From: SBAX01 sp964646605
GTDB taxonomy: Bacteria; Planctomycetota; Phycisphaerae; UBA1845
DNA: 64,000 bases
Direction of reading: 5' to 3'
Assembly (NCBI GenBank): GCA_964646605.1
Contig: CAZYEX010000096.1
Span: forward strand, 1-64,000
The translations under genes and the position numbers were made by a program. Below, piece after piece: positions 17,756 through 27,913 of this stretch; position 1 is the first letter of the stretch; each line of letters starts with the position of its first letter. Under the pieces are notes generated by a model that was not told where the DNA came from, ran no database searches, and saw only the letters and a program-made list of their open reading frames with translations.

Positions 17756-18549
17756 AACCGGCGCACCGACGCCTCGAAAATCGCGGCCGAGGTGTCACCC
17801 GCCGCAAATCGGTCCGCAGTCCACCATCCGAGTTGGTTGATGTGATCCCACGGAACGGCGCCTTGGAAATACGCGTCGTTCCACTTTGCGGAAGGCAGCG
17901 GCACCAGGCCGTCGTTTTCCGGCAAGCCAAAGCCGTATTTGAGAACAAGGTATCCGATTTTCAAGGGGGCGAAAGCAACTGCGAAGCGCGTGTGGCCCGC
18001 CCAGGTGCGAAAAGCAACGCCGCAGTCGCGCTCCACGCCAGCCCAGCGCGCATTGCGTTCCGCGCAGGCCGTGGGCGTCAGGTCGTGCAGTCCTCGCAAG
18101 TCGACCCCGGTTCGATGCAAGTAGGCGACCCATTGCCCACCATTTCGACTCCGCGCGACGACGGCAGACGCTAACGGCGTTCCATGATGGGGTGTGGCGA
18201 TGGTGGTCAGGCTACATATCTTCCTTCCATATCCCATCTGTCCAATGGCGTATCGTGCGTCGAGACCGCCCATGCTATGAGCAATGACATGTACCTTCTG
18301 CGCGCCGCAAAGCGTCAGTATCGAGTCGATTTCATGCGCCAACTCCTCGCCGCGCACGGCAAGGGGCGCACCCCAACTGACCGTGGTATGAAAGGTGCGG
18401 AATCCAGCGCCGGTCAGAGTGCTGCGAATCCGCTTGAAGTAGTGAAAGGAATCATCGCCCGTGCGATTCAACCACTTCCACGGAACGATCTGATCGAATC
18501 GAGTGAACCCGGCGGCGAGCGCGATAGGATACTTGAGGCCGCGCGTCAT
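17713..18549 (-). CDS. Triacylglycerol lipase-like alpha/beta hydrolase
   Basis: 278 aa. The nucleophile elbow is AHSMGGLDARY (Ser at about 93), as in bacterial family I lipases; YPIALAAGFTRFD at the N terminus forms the oxyanion strand. A second motif, TTIATPHHGTPLASAV, is also typical. ENDGLVPLPSAKW likely carries the catalytic Asp, and DHINQLGWW the His. No signal peptide is obvious. It lies 42 bases downstream of the TolC-like gene on the same strand and its 3' end overlaps the symporter. Substrates are probably medium- to long-chain esters. Confidence 0.8.
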   Translation of the reverse strand: MTRGLKYPIALAAGFTRFDQIVPWKWLNRTGDDSFHYFKRIRSTLTGAGFRTFHTTVSWGAPLAVRGEELAHEIDSILTLCGAQKVHVIAHSMGGLDARYAIGQMGYGRKICSLTTIATPHHGTPLASAVVARSRNGGQWVAYLHRTGVDLRGLHDLTPTACAERNARWAGVERDCGVAFRTWAGHTRFAVAFAPLKIGYLVLKYGFGLPENDGLVPLPSAKWNDAYFQGAVPWDHINQLGWWTADRFAAGDTSAAIFEASVRRFYSRIAAGLTVLEP

Positions 18550-18591
18550 CGACAGTGAGCCTGTGGTCGTGTGTACACTGCGTTTCGCCGA

Positions 18592-20346
18592 TCAAGGGTC
18601 CGAACGGGGAGGCGCGGCGTGATCCACCGGCGGCGCGGCGACATCGCCGGCCCCGGACGGCGGCACGTCGGTATCCGTCGCCGCCGCGGCGTGCAAATCC
18701 GTCCACGCCTGCCGCAAGCGAATCCGAGCCAATGTCAGGTCGGCGTCCGCAGTGATGTAATCCCTTTGCGCCTCATTGAGACGATTGAGAGTTTCCTTAC
18801 CCGCCAAATATCCGGCTTGAACAACCCGCCGGTTCTCCAGGGCCGTAGCGACCGTCTCACGATGCAGGCGAATCTGATCTTGTGCATTGGTCACGTCAAT
18901 GACCGCCCGGCGAACCTGTGACTGAACGGCGAGCCGAATACGGTTTAGTCGCGCCGCCGTCTCCGCGCGATTGCTCTCGGCGGCGCGGACCCTCGCCGCC
19001 CGCGCGCCGCCGGTACACAACTCCCATCGAAACTCGAAGGCCGCAGCGGACGACTGGTCGTCTTTGCCGTATTCCAATGTAGAGCTATGGTCAAATCCCC
19101 AAGAGCTACTCGCTACAACCGATGGACTGTATAACCCTCGCGCGGCGCGAACGGTCTCGGCCTCGCTCTGCACGAGGCTTTGAATCTGCCGAATATCGGG
19201 GCGACGGGAAAGCGCATGCTCCACCCAGCCGGATGCTTCCACGCGAGCCAGTTCCTGTTCCGTCTCCTCCGCCAGAGAGGATAGAAGCAAACCCGTAGGC
19301 AGAGTGGACTCCGGCAGTCCCATCAATTCGCCGAGCGCCACCCGTCCGCCCTCTCGCAAACCGTCCGCCGCCGTCACCCGCGCCTGGGCCGCCAACACAC
19401 GCACGCGGAAATTATCCACGTCGGCGGACGTCGCCCGACCCACGGCGCGGAGCTTCTGTGTTTCTCGAAATTGCTCCTCACCAAAGGCCTCGTCCGCCCG
19501 CGCGATCCGGAGTTGCTCTTGCGCCAATTGTACTTGATAGTAGGCCGAGTCCACGGCCCGCAAGATCAGACGCTGAACATCCACCAGTGACTCCTTCGAC
19601 GCCTGATGTATGTGTTTGGTCGCCAGCAAGTTCGCCTCACGCACAAACCCGTCGAAGACCGTCCACGACAAAGTAAAGGCCGTGGAGTGCTCACTGAAGG
19701 GCTCGGAATTCCCCTCCGCATTTCCGCCGCCGAACAAAGGCCGACGAAGGGCATTGAGTAGCGCCGTGACCCCAGGGTTCGCACTGTTCACATCCGTGGG
19801 CAGGGCAGGCGTCGGTTGCAGAAGGGAACTCAACCGGTTTCGACTGGCGGGGGTCTGGAAAGTCCGCGCCGTGTCGTGCGTGACGACGACCAAGGGGAAG
19901 AACCGCGCCCGCGCCTCGGCCACCCGCGCCGCGGCGGTCTGTAGGCGAGCCTGTGCGGCATGAACATCGGGATTGGCCCGCACCGCGACCCTCCGCGCCG
20001 CCTCCAACGTCAACACGTCCTTGGGCAGCAGAGTCTCCGCCTCCGCAGTGAGGATCGCTTCGCCATAGGGCAGAAGTTCACTCCGCTCCTCTTCAGGTAA
20101 CTTCGTGACTGCCTGGGCGTGGCGCTCCAATACAACTTGCAGATTATCCATCGGCGCTCGACAACCGACGCCCGAGACAACGCCAAGAGCAAAGGCGACG
20201 AGGAATCCGATGGCGGGAACGGTTCCATAGGGTTGCGAGGCTCTGCACAAGAGCCGCACCGGGCTTGGCCCACGTCGAAACCCCATTGGACGTAACGCCT
20301 GTCCTATTGACATTTTCGCCATGACCACGTTGTCCGCATGCGCCAC
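18592..20346 (-). CDS. TolC-family outer-membrane efflux channel
   Basis: 584 aa from a GTG at 20346 that shares one base with the stop of the RND permease (TAGTG); ATG codons at 20322 and 20313 are alternatives. A hydrophobic segment and Cys (VVSGVGCRAP, about residue 62) suggest an export signal, possibly a lipoprotein. Two outer-membrane-efflux repeats follow, with long coiled helices (ANPDVHAAQARLQTAAARVAEARARFFP, then RIRLAVQSQVRRAVIDVTNAQDQ). The C-terminal tail is Pro/Ala-rich. It is the exit duct for the RND pump encoded directly upstream. Confidence 0.85.
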   Translation of the reverse strand: MAHADNVVMAKMSIGQALRPMGFRRGPSPVRLLCRASQPYGTVPAIGFLVAFALGVVSGVGCRAPMDNLQVVLERHAQAVTKLPEEERSELLPYGEAILTAEAETLLPKDVLTLEAARRVAVRANPDVHAAQARLQTAAARVAEARARFFPLVVVTHDTARTFQTPASRNRLSSLLQPTPALPTDVNSANPGVTALLNALRRPLFGGGNAEGNSEPFSEHSTAFTLSWTVFDGFVREANLLATKHIHQASKESLVDVQRLILRAVDSAYYQVQLAQEQLRIARADEAFGEEQFRETQKLRAVGRATSADVDNFRVRVLAAQARVTAADGLREGGRVALGELMGLPESTLPTGLLLSSLAEETEQELARVEASGWVEHALSRRPDIRQIQSLVQSEAETVRAARGLYSPSVVASSSWGFDHSSTLEYGKDDQSSAAAFEFRWELCTGGARAARVRAAESNRAETAARLNRIRLAVQSQVRRAVIDVTNAQDQIRLHRETVATALENRRVVQAGYLAGKETLNRLNEAQRDYITADADLTLARIRLRQAWTDLHAAAATDTDVPPSGAGDVAAPPVDHAAPPRSDP

Positions 20347-23300
20347 TACGCCGCGACCACTGCGGACTGACGCACACGCACCTCGACCGCCTCACGCAGG
20401 GGATACACACCGCCATGCCGGACCCAGTGCAGGAACCGCCGCGCGTCGTTCGCCACCAGGTACAGACCCGGCACGACCAACAGATTCAGCAGCGCCGCCC
20501 CGATGAGTCCAAAAGAAAGGGACACGGCCATCGGTTGCACCGCCTGCGCTTGCCCACTGGTGTTGATCAACAGCGGCAACAGACCGGCAAAGTCCGTGAT
20601 CGAGGTCAAGACGATGGGCCGGAACCGTGATTCCCCGGCTTCGAGCACCGCGTCCTGTACACTTTTCCCTTCGCGGATTGACCAGTGGATACTATCCACC
20701 AGCACCAACGCTTCATTCACGACCAGACCCGACACACCCACAATTCCGAATATACTCATCATGGTCAGGTCATAACCCATGATGAGATGTCCGACGACCA
20801 CTCCAATCAGGCCAAAAGGCACGGCCATCATCACCACCAACGGCTTAATGTACGAATGAAGCACCGCCGCCAACAGTGCATAATTCACCAACATGGCCAG
20901 TGAAAACCCGTCGGCCAAACTCTGCAATGACTCGTTCATCCGCTCGCGGTCGCCGCCGAAGTGGTAACTAAGGTCGTTGTAGTCCGCGACTACTTCGTCC
21001 AAAAATCCGGCTTGAAGGGATTGAACAATCTGCTCGGCGTTGGCGCGGCGTTCGTCGAGATCGGCAAGAATGCCTACCCGCCGCTTGCCGTTCTGGTGGA
21101 TGATGGTCGCATACCCCCGCGCCCATTCCACCTCCACGACTTCATGGAACGGGACGACATCACCGCCCGGGGTCTGAATGCGTTCGTTCTCCAAGTCGGC
21201 CAACGACTCCCGTTCACTTTCCGGGTAGCGCACTCGCACAATGACTTCCTCGGCGCCGCGCTGCAGTCGAATGGCCTCGCCGCCGAAAAACCCGTGCCGC
21301 AGTTGCAGGGCCACGTCGTCCAGGGTCAACCCCAGCGCCCGTGCCGCAGGCCGGAGTTTCATCCGCAATTGCCGCTTGCCGGGAATTAGGTCCTGGTGAA
21401 CGTCGGTCACCCCGTCGAACTCTCGCAGTTTTTCCTGTATCCGCGCCGAGGCCGCCGCCAAATCGTTGAAATCATTTCCCAAAAGCCGAATTTCGATCGG
21501 GCGATCCGTCGGTCCGATTTGTTGCCGAACAATGGTATATTCGATGGCGTCGTATACCGGTCCGATATGATGCCGCCAACGCTCCATGATGGGATCGTCG
21601 CCCAGACGCCGTTGCGCGGAGGGCATCAATTCGATCCGCACCTCGCACAGATTGCTCCCCCGCACGGGAAGAAAGTCGGCGAATTCTCCGGCGATGGAAT
21701 AGATTTGCCGCACGAGCGGTCCGGGCGTGGCGGGCCGAAGTTGCGGGTCGTCATTGAGTTTCCGCGCCGCGGCCTCGATCTGCGCGATCGCTCGCTCCGT
21801 GACCGACGCCGGCATTCCGTCCGGGAAACGTACCCGCGCCCGAAGAACACTGCCGTCTTCCTTGGGCAGAAGCACGAACGGCAGCCGGCCGCCATGCCAT
21901 ACCCCCAGCGCCGCCAGCAGCAGCGCCACGCAGAGCGCAATGGTCACGGGACGATAGGCCAGCGCCAAGCGGAAGACCGGCCGATACCAGTGCCGCACAA
22001 CGTAGTCGAACCCCCGCTCCACGGCCTTGCGGATTCGATTCGGCGGCTTTTCCACGAACCCGACGCCGGAGTGTTGTCCGGCACACAAATGCGCCGGTTG
22101 TATCAGAAAACCTTCCACGGTCGAGGCCAACATGGCCGCAATCACCACGATGGGGAGTACATAGACAAACTTGCCCATCACCCCGACCACATACAACAGC
22201 GGCACGAACGCCACCATCGTGGTCATGGTGGACCCCAACACGGGAAGGGCCACTCGATACGTCCCCTCGATCGCCGCAAGCTCAGGTGGATCACCCGCCC
22301 GTCGCCGCGAATGGACGCTTTCGGCGATGACAATGGAGTCGTCGACGATGATCCCCGACACCATCAACAACGCGAACAGACTGATCACATTGATCGTCTG
22401 GCCCGAGTAGTCCATGAGCAGAAGTCCGCCGGCGAACGAGATGGGAATGCCCGCCGCCACCCAGAAGGCCAGACGGAATTCCAGAAACAACCACATGGTC
22501 AGAAAAAGCACGACCAGTCCCTGCAAGCCGTTGGAGACCAGCATCGAAATCCGTGATTGCACCTCGACGGAACTGTCCCCCCACACGGAGAGCCGCACAC
22601 GTTCCGACATGCTCGCTTGACGTTGGTCGTAATACTCATGAACGGCACGGGCGATCCGCGTCGAGTCTTCGTCCCCCGTCTTGTAGACGCCCACCACCAC
22701 GGCCGGTTCACCATTGAACCGCCCCCACAGAGCCGCGTCCTCGAACCCCTCACGGACGTTGGCGATGTCGCCAAGACGAACCGCGGCATTCCCCTTTTCC
22801 AGGACGACCAGGTCTTCGTATTCCGCGGCCGTAAAGCGCTGTCCCACCACCCGCAGTGTCAGCTCCTCCTCCGAGGTGCGAATGACTCCCGCGGGCAAAT
22901 CGAGACTGCTCTTTCGCACCACCGCCATCACCTGGGCCAACGACAGGTTGTAGGCCAGCAGCGCCTCCTCGGAGACCTCGATGAGGATTTCCTCGTCCCG
23001 TACCCCCGACAGCGACACCTGCGAAATGCCCGGAAGCGACTCCAAATCGTTCTTGATTTCTCGTGCGATATGTTTGAGCGTCCGTTCCGGTGCATCTCCG
23101 TGTACAGCGATGTTGATCACCTCGGTGCGGATCACCGACTCCACGACGATGGGCTTTTCAGCCTCCGGCGGCAGGGTCTTGACCTGATCGACGCGCTCCT
23201 TGACTTTGTCGATGACCCGCTGCACGTCGGAGACGTTGCTGTGCAGTCCCAGTCCGATCGTGCCGAAGTTTTCGTTGGCCGCCGACCAAAGTCGCCGCAC

Positions 23301-23549
23301 GCCGGGGATCCCGCGCAAGGCCTCCTCCAACGGCGCGCAGACCCGCTGCTCGACATCCTCCGGGCTCGCTCCGGGATAGATGACTTCCACGGACACGTGA
23401 CCGAGAGTGAGTTCGGGGAAGGCCTCCCGCACCATCCGACGCGACGAGTACACCCCGCCCGCCAGAAGACAGACCATCAGGAGGTTGGCCAAGACCGGAT
23501 TGCGAACGCCCCCCGCGATCAGCGCCCGAAGAAAGTGCATACCCGCCAT
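20346..23549 (-). CDS. RND-family efflux permease (AcrB/MdtB-like)
   Basis: 1067 aa, the normal length for hydrophobe/amphiphile RND transporters. The protein has an N-terminal helix, a large porter loop with the PGASPEDVEQRV and GIPGVRRLWSAANENF motifs, TM4 with LMVSGIIVDDSIVIAE bearing the paired aspartates for proton relay, and a second half ending in VGVSGLVVNEALVLVDSIHW. It drives proton-coupled export across the envelope with the TolC-like partner. No membrane-fusion adaptor gene lies next to it: upstream is a 258-base intergenic region and a divergent secreted-protein gene. The adaptor must come from another locus. Confidence 0.9.
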   Translation of the reverse strand: MAGMHFLRALIAGGVRNPVLANLLMVCLLAGGVYSSRRMVREAFPELTLGHVSVEVIYPGASPEDVEQRVCAPLEEALRGIPGVRRLWSAANENFGTIGLGLHSNVSDVQRVIDKVKERVDQVKTLPPEAEKPIVVESVIRTEVINIAVHGDAPERTLKHIAREIKNDLESLPGISQVSLSGVRDEEILIEVSEEALLAYNLSLAQVMAVVRKSSLDLPAGVIRTSEEELTLRVVGQRFTAAEYEDLVVLEKGNAAVRLGDIANVREGFEDAALWGRFNGEPAVVVGVYKTGDEDSTRIARAVHEYYDQRQASMSERVRLSVWGDSSVEVQSRISMLVSNGLQGLVVLFLTMWLFLEFRLAFWVAAGIPISFAGGLLLMDYSGQTINVISLFALLMVSGIIVDDSIVIAESVHSRRRAGDPPELAAIEGTYRVALPVLGSTMTTMVAFVPLLYVVGVMGKFVYVLPIVVIAAMLASTVEGFLIQPAHLCAGQHSGVGFVEKPPNRIRKAVERGFDYVVRHWYRPVFRLALAYRPVTIALCVALLLAALGVWHGGRLPFVLLPKEDGSVLRARVRFPDGMPASVTERAIAQIEAAARKLNDDPQLRPATPGPLVRQIYSIAGEFADFLPVRGSNLCEVRIELMPSAQRRLGDDPIMERWRHHIGPVYDAIEYTIVRQQIGPTDRPIEIRLLGNDFNDLAAASARIQEKLREFDGVTDVHQDLIPGKRQLRMKLRPAARALGLTLDDVALQLRHGFFGGEAIRLQRGAEEVIVRVRYPESERESLADLENERIQTPGGDVVPFHEVVEVEWARGYATIIHQNGKRRVGILADLDERRANAEQIVQSLQAGFLDEVVADYNDLSYHFGGDRERMNESLQSLADGFSLAMLVNYALLAAVLHSYIKPLVVMMAVPFGLIGVVVGHLIMGYDLTMMSIFGIVGVSGLVVNEALVLVDSIHWSIREGKSVQDAVLEAGESRFRPIVLTSITDFAGLLPLLINTSGQAQAVQPMAVSLSFGLIGAALLNLLVVPGLYLVANDARRFLHWVRHGGVYPLREAVEVRVRQSAVVAA

Positions 23550-23807
23550 TCCTCCCTGAATCTGTAGCTACTCTCCCAGCCACCGACCCCATCGTCAAGT
23601 TGACGATGCATATCCCACCCGTCCCAATTCTGCCCAGGAGCCGAAATTTCCTTGTATTCGCCTGTCGCTGCGAGTAAAATGGCGATCGCGGGAGCGCTCC
23701 CGCTGGGGAGGGGTTCGGATTGGGCCTCCGCCACGCCCGCGATGCATCGTGATTCTCGGCCGTGTTCAACCGCGGCCTCATTCAGTCCGGAAGGGAGAGA
23801 GTGACCT

Positions 23808-26666
23808 ATGAAACGCCCAACGCATTTACTCGGAACCAGGCGGCCATCGGGTCGGGCCCGGTGCTGCCTCACGGCGGCCGTTGTGTTCTTCGCGTTTGCC
23901 GCCGAATCCCACGCCGAAAACAGGCGCTGGAGCGGGCAAGGAGGAAATACACTCTTCGGCACTTCCGGGAATTGGACAGGCGGAGTCGTGCCGGGCCTGT
24001 TGGACGTCGCCCAATTTGGCCTCAGCCCGCCGCCCCCATTCTTCCGGCAGACTTACAGCGTCAGCTTTAACAATAACGCGACCAACCAGGCCCTCCACAT
24101 TGAAGACGACCTCGTCACTTTCAACCTCAACAGCCGCACGTACACGCTGACGACCGCCACCGGCATGTTGATTGGAACGGGCGGTTTTGCCGCCCGGTTG
24201 ACGGTCAACGGTGGCACCATCACGAGCACAACGGGCAGCAACTTCGACGTGGGCGCCGCCGCCAGTTCGGGCGGCGGTACGCTCATCGTCAGCACCAATG
24301 GCCTCGTCAGCGGCTCGCCCAACCTCAACATCGGGAAGCTGGTTACCGGCACACTCACCGTCGATTCGGGCGGTGACATCTCGACGACCGGCTCAACCAC
24401 GATCGGCGTCGGCAGGGACATCACGGCCACCGCCACGGTTTTCGGCGAAGGCTCGACCCTGGTCACGGGCGCGCTCAACGTGGGGAGTGTGGGAAACGGA
24501 ACGATCAACGTCCAACTCGGCGGCCTCTTGCAGAACAGCGGCGGCGCCAGGCTCGGCACGGGCAACCTCTTTACCGGCGTCGGGACCGGAATCGTCAACG
24601 TCATGAACGCCGGTTCCACTTGGAACAGTCTGGGGCTGCTCGAAGTGGGCGACGGCGGTTTCGGCGAAGTGAATATCACCCTCGGCGGCACGGTGAACGG
24701 CGCCGATAGCATCGTCGGCAGTTCAGTCAATGGCGGCGGGGAAGTACACGTCGATGGCATGTCTTCGCGGTGGGACAGTTCGGGCACGGTCACTATCGGC
24801 GAGTTGGGCTTCGGCACGCTGAACATCACCAACCAAGGCGTCGTGGAAAACACTACCGGGGTCATCGGTTCCGCGGGCTTGTCTACCAGCAACGGAACGG
24901 TCAATGTCAGCGGCGCCGGCTCCCGGTGGCGCAATGACGAACTGTTAGTGGGGTACGCTGGGACGGGCACGCTAGATATCACCGGCGCCGGAACAGTACA
25001 AAGCGGTTACGGGTATGTGGGTGTTTTGTCGAGCGGCACCGGCACCGCCACCGTGGACGGCACTGGTTCCGTTTGGGACACGTCCGATGATCTTTTCGTC
25101 GGCTATCTTGGAGATGGGACACTGAGCATCACCGCCGGCGGATTCGTGCAAGACATCCGAGGCTTTGTCGGCAATGGATCGAGCGGCGTGGGCCATGTCA
25201 CCGTCGACGGCGGCGGTTCCTTTTGGGAGAGCTCCAACAGCCTGACTGTCGGCAATTCAGGAGACGGAACGCTAGAGATCACCGGCGGCGGACACGTTTT
25301 GAGCGGCGCCGGCTTCGTCGAAGACGTTATCGGCTCTCAGGCTGGCAGTACGGGGCTGGTCACCGTCGACGGCATCGGTTCCCTGTGGGAGAATTTCGGC
25401 AACCTGATTGTCGGCGATGCAGGAGACGGAACGCTGAACATCACCGGCCGCGGCACGGTCCAAAGCCCTGGCGGCCGTGCCGGCGTCTCTTCCAGCGGCA
25501 CGGGCCATATCACGGTGGACGGCGACGGTTCCGTCTGGAAAAACTTGGGCGACCTTCGAGTTGGCAACTCGGGGTTCGGGACGCTGGAGATCACCGCGGG
25601 TGGCACGGTGGCAAGTACGACCGGCAGCATCGCCACCCTTGGCGGCAGCATGGGGATGGTCACGGTGGACGGCGAAAATTCCGTGTGGACCATTGACGAA
25701 AAACTATTTGTCGGCGACTTGGGGAACGCGACGCTGAATATTACTGGCGGCGGCCGAGTCTCTTGTACCGACGCGATCATGTCGAACAACGGACAGTCTC
25801 CCAATCCGATCGGTACGGTCACCGTGGCCGGCGCCAATTCGACTTGGTACGTCGGCGGGCGGCTGGTAGTTGGGGGCAATCAAGGGTTCGGGGACGGCGG
25901 GGTGGGAACCCTCCGCATTCAACCCGGCGGGACCGTGAATGTTACCGAAAACACTTCTGTGTCTCTCAACGATCTTTTAAGTCTCGAAGGCGGAACGCTC
26001 AGCACGACCGCGATTGATTTTAGGGACGGCGGCACCGCCGACACGAATTTCGAGTGGACCTCCGGCACGCTCCACGTGGGATTTTTTGATGGCGATCTGG
26101 TGAACCAATCCGGCATCCTGGCCCCCGGCAATTCGGTTGGCTCGACCATTATTGATGGCAACTACAATCAGTTGGCCGACGCCACGCTTCAGATCGAGAT
26201 CGGCGGACCCTCAGCCTCCCAGAACGACGACGTGATAGTCCAGGGCAACGCCTTCTTGGGAGGCAATCTGGAGCTCGCTCTGGTGAACGGCTTCGTTCCC
26301 GTCTCCGTGGACGTGTTAATAATTCTCAGGGCTGATCTCAATGTCTTCGGCGCGTTCGACAACGTCGCCAACGGCCAGCGGCTGACAACAACCGACGGCC
26401 TTGGCTCGTTCCGGGTCCATTACGGACCGGGCAGCGCGTTCGATTCCAGGCAAATCGTGCTCACCAACTTTCTGTCTGCAACTCCCGGCGACTGCGACAT
26501 CGACGGCCGCGTCGACCTGAACGATTGCACGCCGTTCCCGAATTGCATGGGCGGACCGGGCGTTCCCTATGGTCCCCCCGAATGCGAGTGCGTCGATCTG
26601 AACGCCGATGGCGATGTGGACCTGAGCGACTTCGCGGACTTCCAGTCGGCTTTCACCGGGCCGTAG
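23808..26666 (+). CDS. Secreted T5SS/PEP-CTERM-associated-type repeat protein with dockerin-like tail
   Basis: 952 aa with a signal peptide (residues about 20-37, ending SHAEN). A cell-wall-type RWSGQGGNTLFGTSGNW entry leads into about nine repeats of about 50 aa with the frame VTVDG-x-GS-x-W...L-x-VG-x2-G-x-GTL-x-IT-x-GG-x-V. This matches the T5SS/PEP-CTERM-associated repeat family, a predicted beta-solenoid. A passenger-end segment (SGILAPGNSVGSTIIDGNYNQ) then resembles autotransporter stalks. The last 65 residues (GDCDIDGRVDLNDCTPFPNC ... DLNADGDVDLSDFADFQSAF) form a two-loop dockerin-like module with added cysteines. It is probably a surface structural protein; no enzyme motif is seen. 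Confidence 0.8.
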   Translation: MKRPTHLLGTRRPSGRARCCLTAAVVFFAFAAESHAENRRWSGQGGNTLFGTSGNWTGGVVPGLLDVAQFGLSPPPPFFRQTYSVSFNNNATNQALHIEDDLVTFNLNSRTYTLTTATGMLIGTGGFAARLTVNGGTITSTTGSNFDVGAAASSGGGTLIVSTNGLVSGSPNLNIGKLVTGTLTVDSGGDISTTGSTTIGVGRDITATATVFGEGSTLVTGALNVGSVGNGTINVQLGGLLQNSGGARLGTGNLFTGVGTGIVNVMNAGSTWNSLGLLEVGDGGFGEVNITLGGTVNGADSIVGSSVNGGGEVHVDGMSSRWDSSGTVTIGELGFGTLNITNQGVVENTTGVIGSAGLSTSNGTVNVSGAGSRWRNDELLVGYAGTGTLDITGAGTVQSGYGYVGVLSSGTGTATVDGTGSVWDTSDDLFVGYLGDGTLSITAGGFVQDIRGFVGNGSSGVGHVTVDGGGSFWESSNSLTVGNSGDGTLEITGGGHVLSGAGFVEDVIGSQAGSTGLVTVDGIGSLWENFGNLIVGDAGDGTLNITGRGTVQSPGGRAGVSSSGTGHITVDGDGSVWKNLGDLRVGNSGFGTLEITAGGTVASTTGSIATLGGSMGMVTVDGENSVWTIDEKLFVGDLGNATLNITGGGRVSCTDAIMSNNGQSPNPIGTVTVAGANSTWYVGGRLVVGGNQGFGDGGVGTLRIQPGGTVNVTENTSVSLNDLLSLEGGTLSTTAIDFRDGGTADTNFEWTSGTLHVGFFDGDLVNQSGILAPGNSVGSTIIDGNYNQLADATLQIEIGGPSASQNDDVIVQGNAFLGGNLELALVNGFVPVSVDVLIILRADLNVFGAFDNVANGQRLTTTDGLGSFRVHYGPGSAFDSRQIVLTNFLSATPGDCDIDGRVDLNDCTPFPNCMGGPGVPYGPPECECVDLNADGDVDLSDFADFQSAFTGP

Positions 26667-26723
26667 GCCGCCGGGTTGGACGCCGGCGCGAGCTTGCGTA
26701 CAATCCCCCGCGGCGATTCGCCG

Positions 26724-26807
26724 GCCGGAGTGGCGGAACTGGCAGACGCGCGGGTTTCAAAAACCCGTCCAGGTAACTGGGTGTGGGTTCGATTCCCTCC
26801 TCCGGCA
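26724..26807 (+). tRNA. tRNA-Leu (anticodon CAA)
   Basis: Acceptor arms GCCGGAG (26724-26730) and CTCCGGC (26800-26806) pair perfectly, and A26807 is the discriminator. Anticodon stem CGGGT/ACCCG encloses the loop TTCAAAA, giving CAA. A long variable arm (class II) and a GGGTTCGATTCC T-loop are present. CCA is not encoded. 84 bases. Confidence 0.95.
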
Positions 26808-26833
26808 GTTCGATAGGGTGCGGGCGACGGTTC

Positions 26834-27703
26834 TCAAGGGAACGGCGTACCGACGGCGATGAAAAAGGCGGCGAGGTCGATGAGGTCCACGGTTTCGTCG
26901 CCGGAGAGGTCCTGCACGTCGCAACCGGGGCGGATGCCGCCGTTGGGACCGTCGAGGCAGTCGAAAACCGGAACGTAGTCGGCCAAGTCCACGATGGCGT
27001 CGCCGTTGAAGTCGCCGCGATCCTCGCAGGCATCGGGAATGTCGTTGTCGTTGACGTCGGGCACGAGGTTGCGGACGATCTCGCAACTGTCGGGCTCCCC
27101 GTTGTCGTTGCAGTCCAAGGCGCCGAACGTTGTTCTCGTCCCGTCATTTCGCTTTGGGGTTGCCCCGCAGACGGCGAAGTCCAGCGAGTTATTGCGGGGG
27201 GAACCTTGGGCGATTCGGGTGAGCGAGTTGAGTCCGTCGGACGGCAAATTGGCCGCCGGCTGACCGAACCCGCCCACAGCGCCGCCGTATGCGAGGATGT
27301 CCACAATGAAGTTCCCGGCGTCGTTTTGGAATTGAACCCGCCCGGACGGGAAAGGAACCAGGGAGGAGGCGGGCATGACAAAGTCGGGGGCGAACCCGGC
27401 GACGGCCTGGAAACCCGGCGTAGCGATGAGAACCGTCTCGTTGGCGTTCAGCGCCGGGAAATCGACCAGGATATCAATAGCGATGGTCGATTGCGTGCCG
27501 TCCGTGTTGAAGGCCACGACGCGGGTGATATCGAGGTTGGTCTGGTTGTTGGAAAGCGCCCGCAGTTCCACGAACTGCACCGAGCCGTCGGCGTTTGTGT
27601 AGACCTCATCGATGAGAATGTCGTGGAATGTTGCCTCGGCGATTACGGGCGCCAACACGGCAGCCCACCCAACGCACATCGTCAAACAGACGCTAGATTT
27701 CAC
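26834..27703 (-). CDS. Secreted lamin-tail-like protein with dockerin-like tail
   Basis: 289 aa from GTG 27703, with GGGAGG immediately upstream; an upstream in-frame ATG at 27733 lacks such a site. A signal peptide (residues 1-24) is followed by a beta-rich domain (ILIDEVYTNADGSVQFVELRAL, VLIATPGFQ, LTRIAQGSPRNNS) resembling lamin-tail/LTD domains of secreted bacterial proteins. Next comes a DCNDNGEPDSCEI calcium-type linker. The C-terminal module is DFNGDAIVDLADYVPVFDC and DLSGDETVDLIDLAAFF, dockerin-like. It lies 26 bases past the tRNA-Leu, convergent with it. Its role is unknown. Confidence 0.72.
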   Translation of the reverse strand: MKSSVCLTMCVGWAAVLAPVIAEATFHDILIDEVYTNADGSVQFVELRALSNNQTNLDITRVVAFNTDGTQSTIAIDILVDFPALNANETVLIATPGFQAVAGFAPDFVMPASSLVPFPSGRVQFQNDAGNFIVDILAYGGAVGGFGQPAANLPSDGLNSLTRIAQGSPRNNSLDFAVCGATPKRNDGTRTTFGALDCNDNGEPDSCEIVRNLVPDVNDNDIPDACEDRGDFNGDAIVDLADYVPVFDCLDGPNGGIRPGCDVQDLSGDETVDLIDLAAFFIAVGTPFP

Positions 27704-27873
27704 AGGCCTCCCTCCCCTTCTAAAGCGATCCAACCGGAAAGCGCCGCCCGGCGGCTCCCCATACTGCAGGATCGCTTCTCTACCTAGCTTAACCGACCGA
27801 ACCCCAATTCGGAAGGTCGGGCCTGTCGCTCAGGACCGAAAAAACAACCTATGGCAGCATTATGAACGAGCTT

Positions 27874-27913
27874 TTAACATAACCTTCACATGCGCTTAAC
27901 ATTCGGTCATTAC
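27874..27913 (+). promoter_or_regulatory. Pho-box-like array of four 7-mers spaced exactly 11 bp
   Basis: TTAACAT (27874), TTCACAT (27885), TTAACAT (27896) and the weaker TCATTAC (27907) recur every 11 bp, one helical turn, in the intergenic region before the porin-pst-phoU genes. PhoB/PhoP response regulators bind direct repeats of this shape (TTAACA-like in Bacillus, CTGTCAT in enterics). The end of the array is about 155 bases before the porin start. It is very probably the activator site for phosphate starvation. Confidence 0.75.

Noticed and set aside
21396..22556. A 386-codon plus-strand frame opposite the RND permease
   Set aside because: Antisense shadow rich in Arg and His; no start signal.
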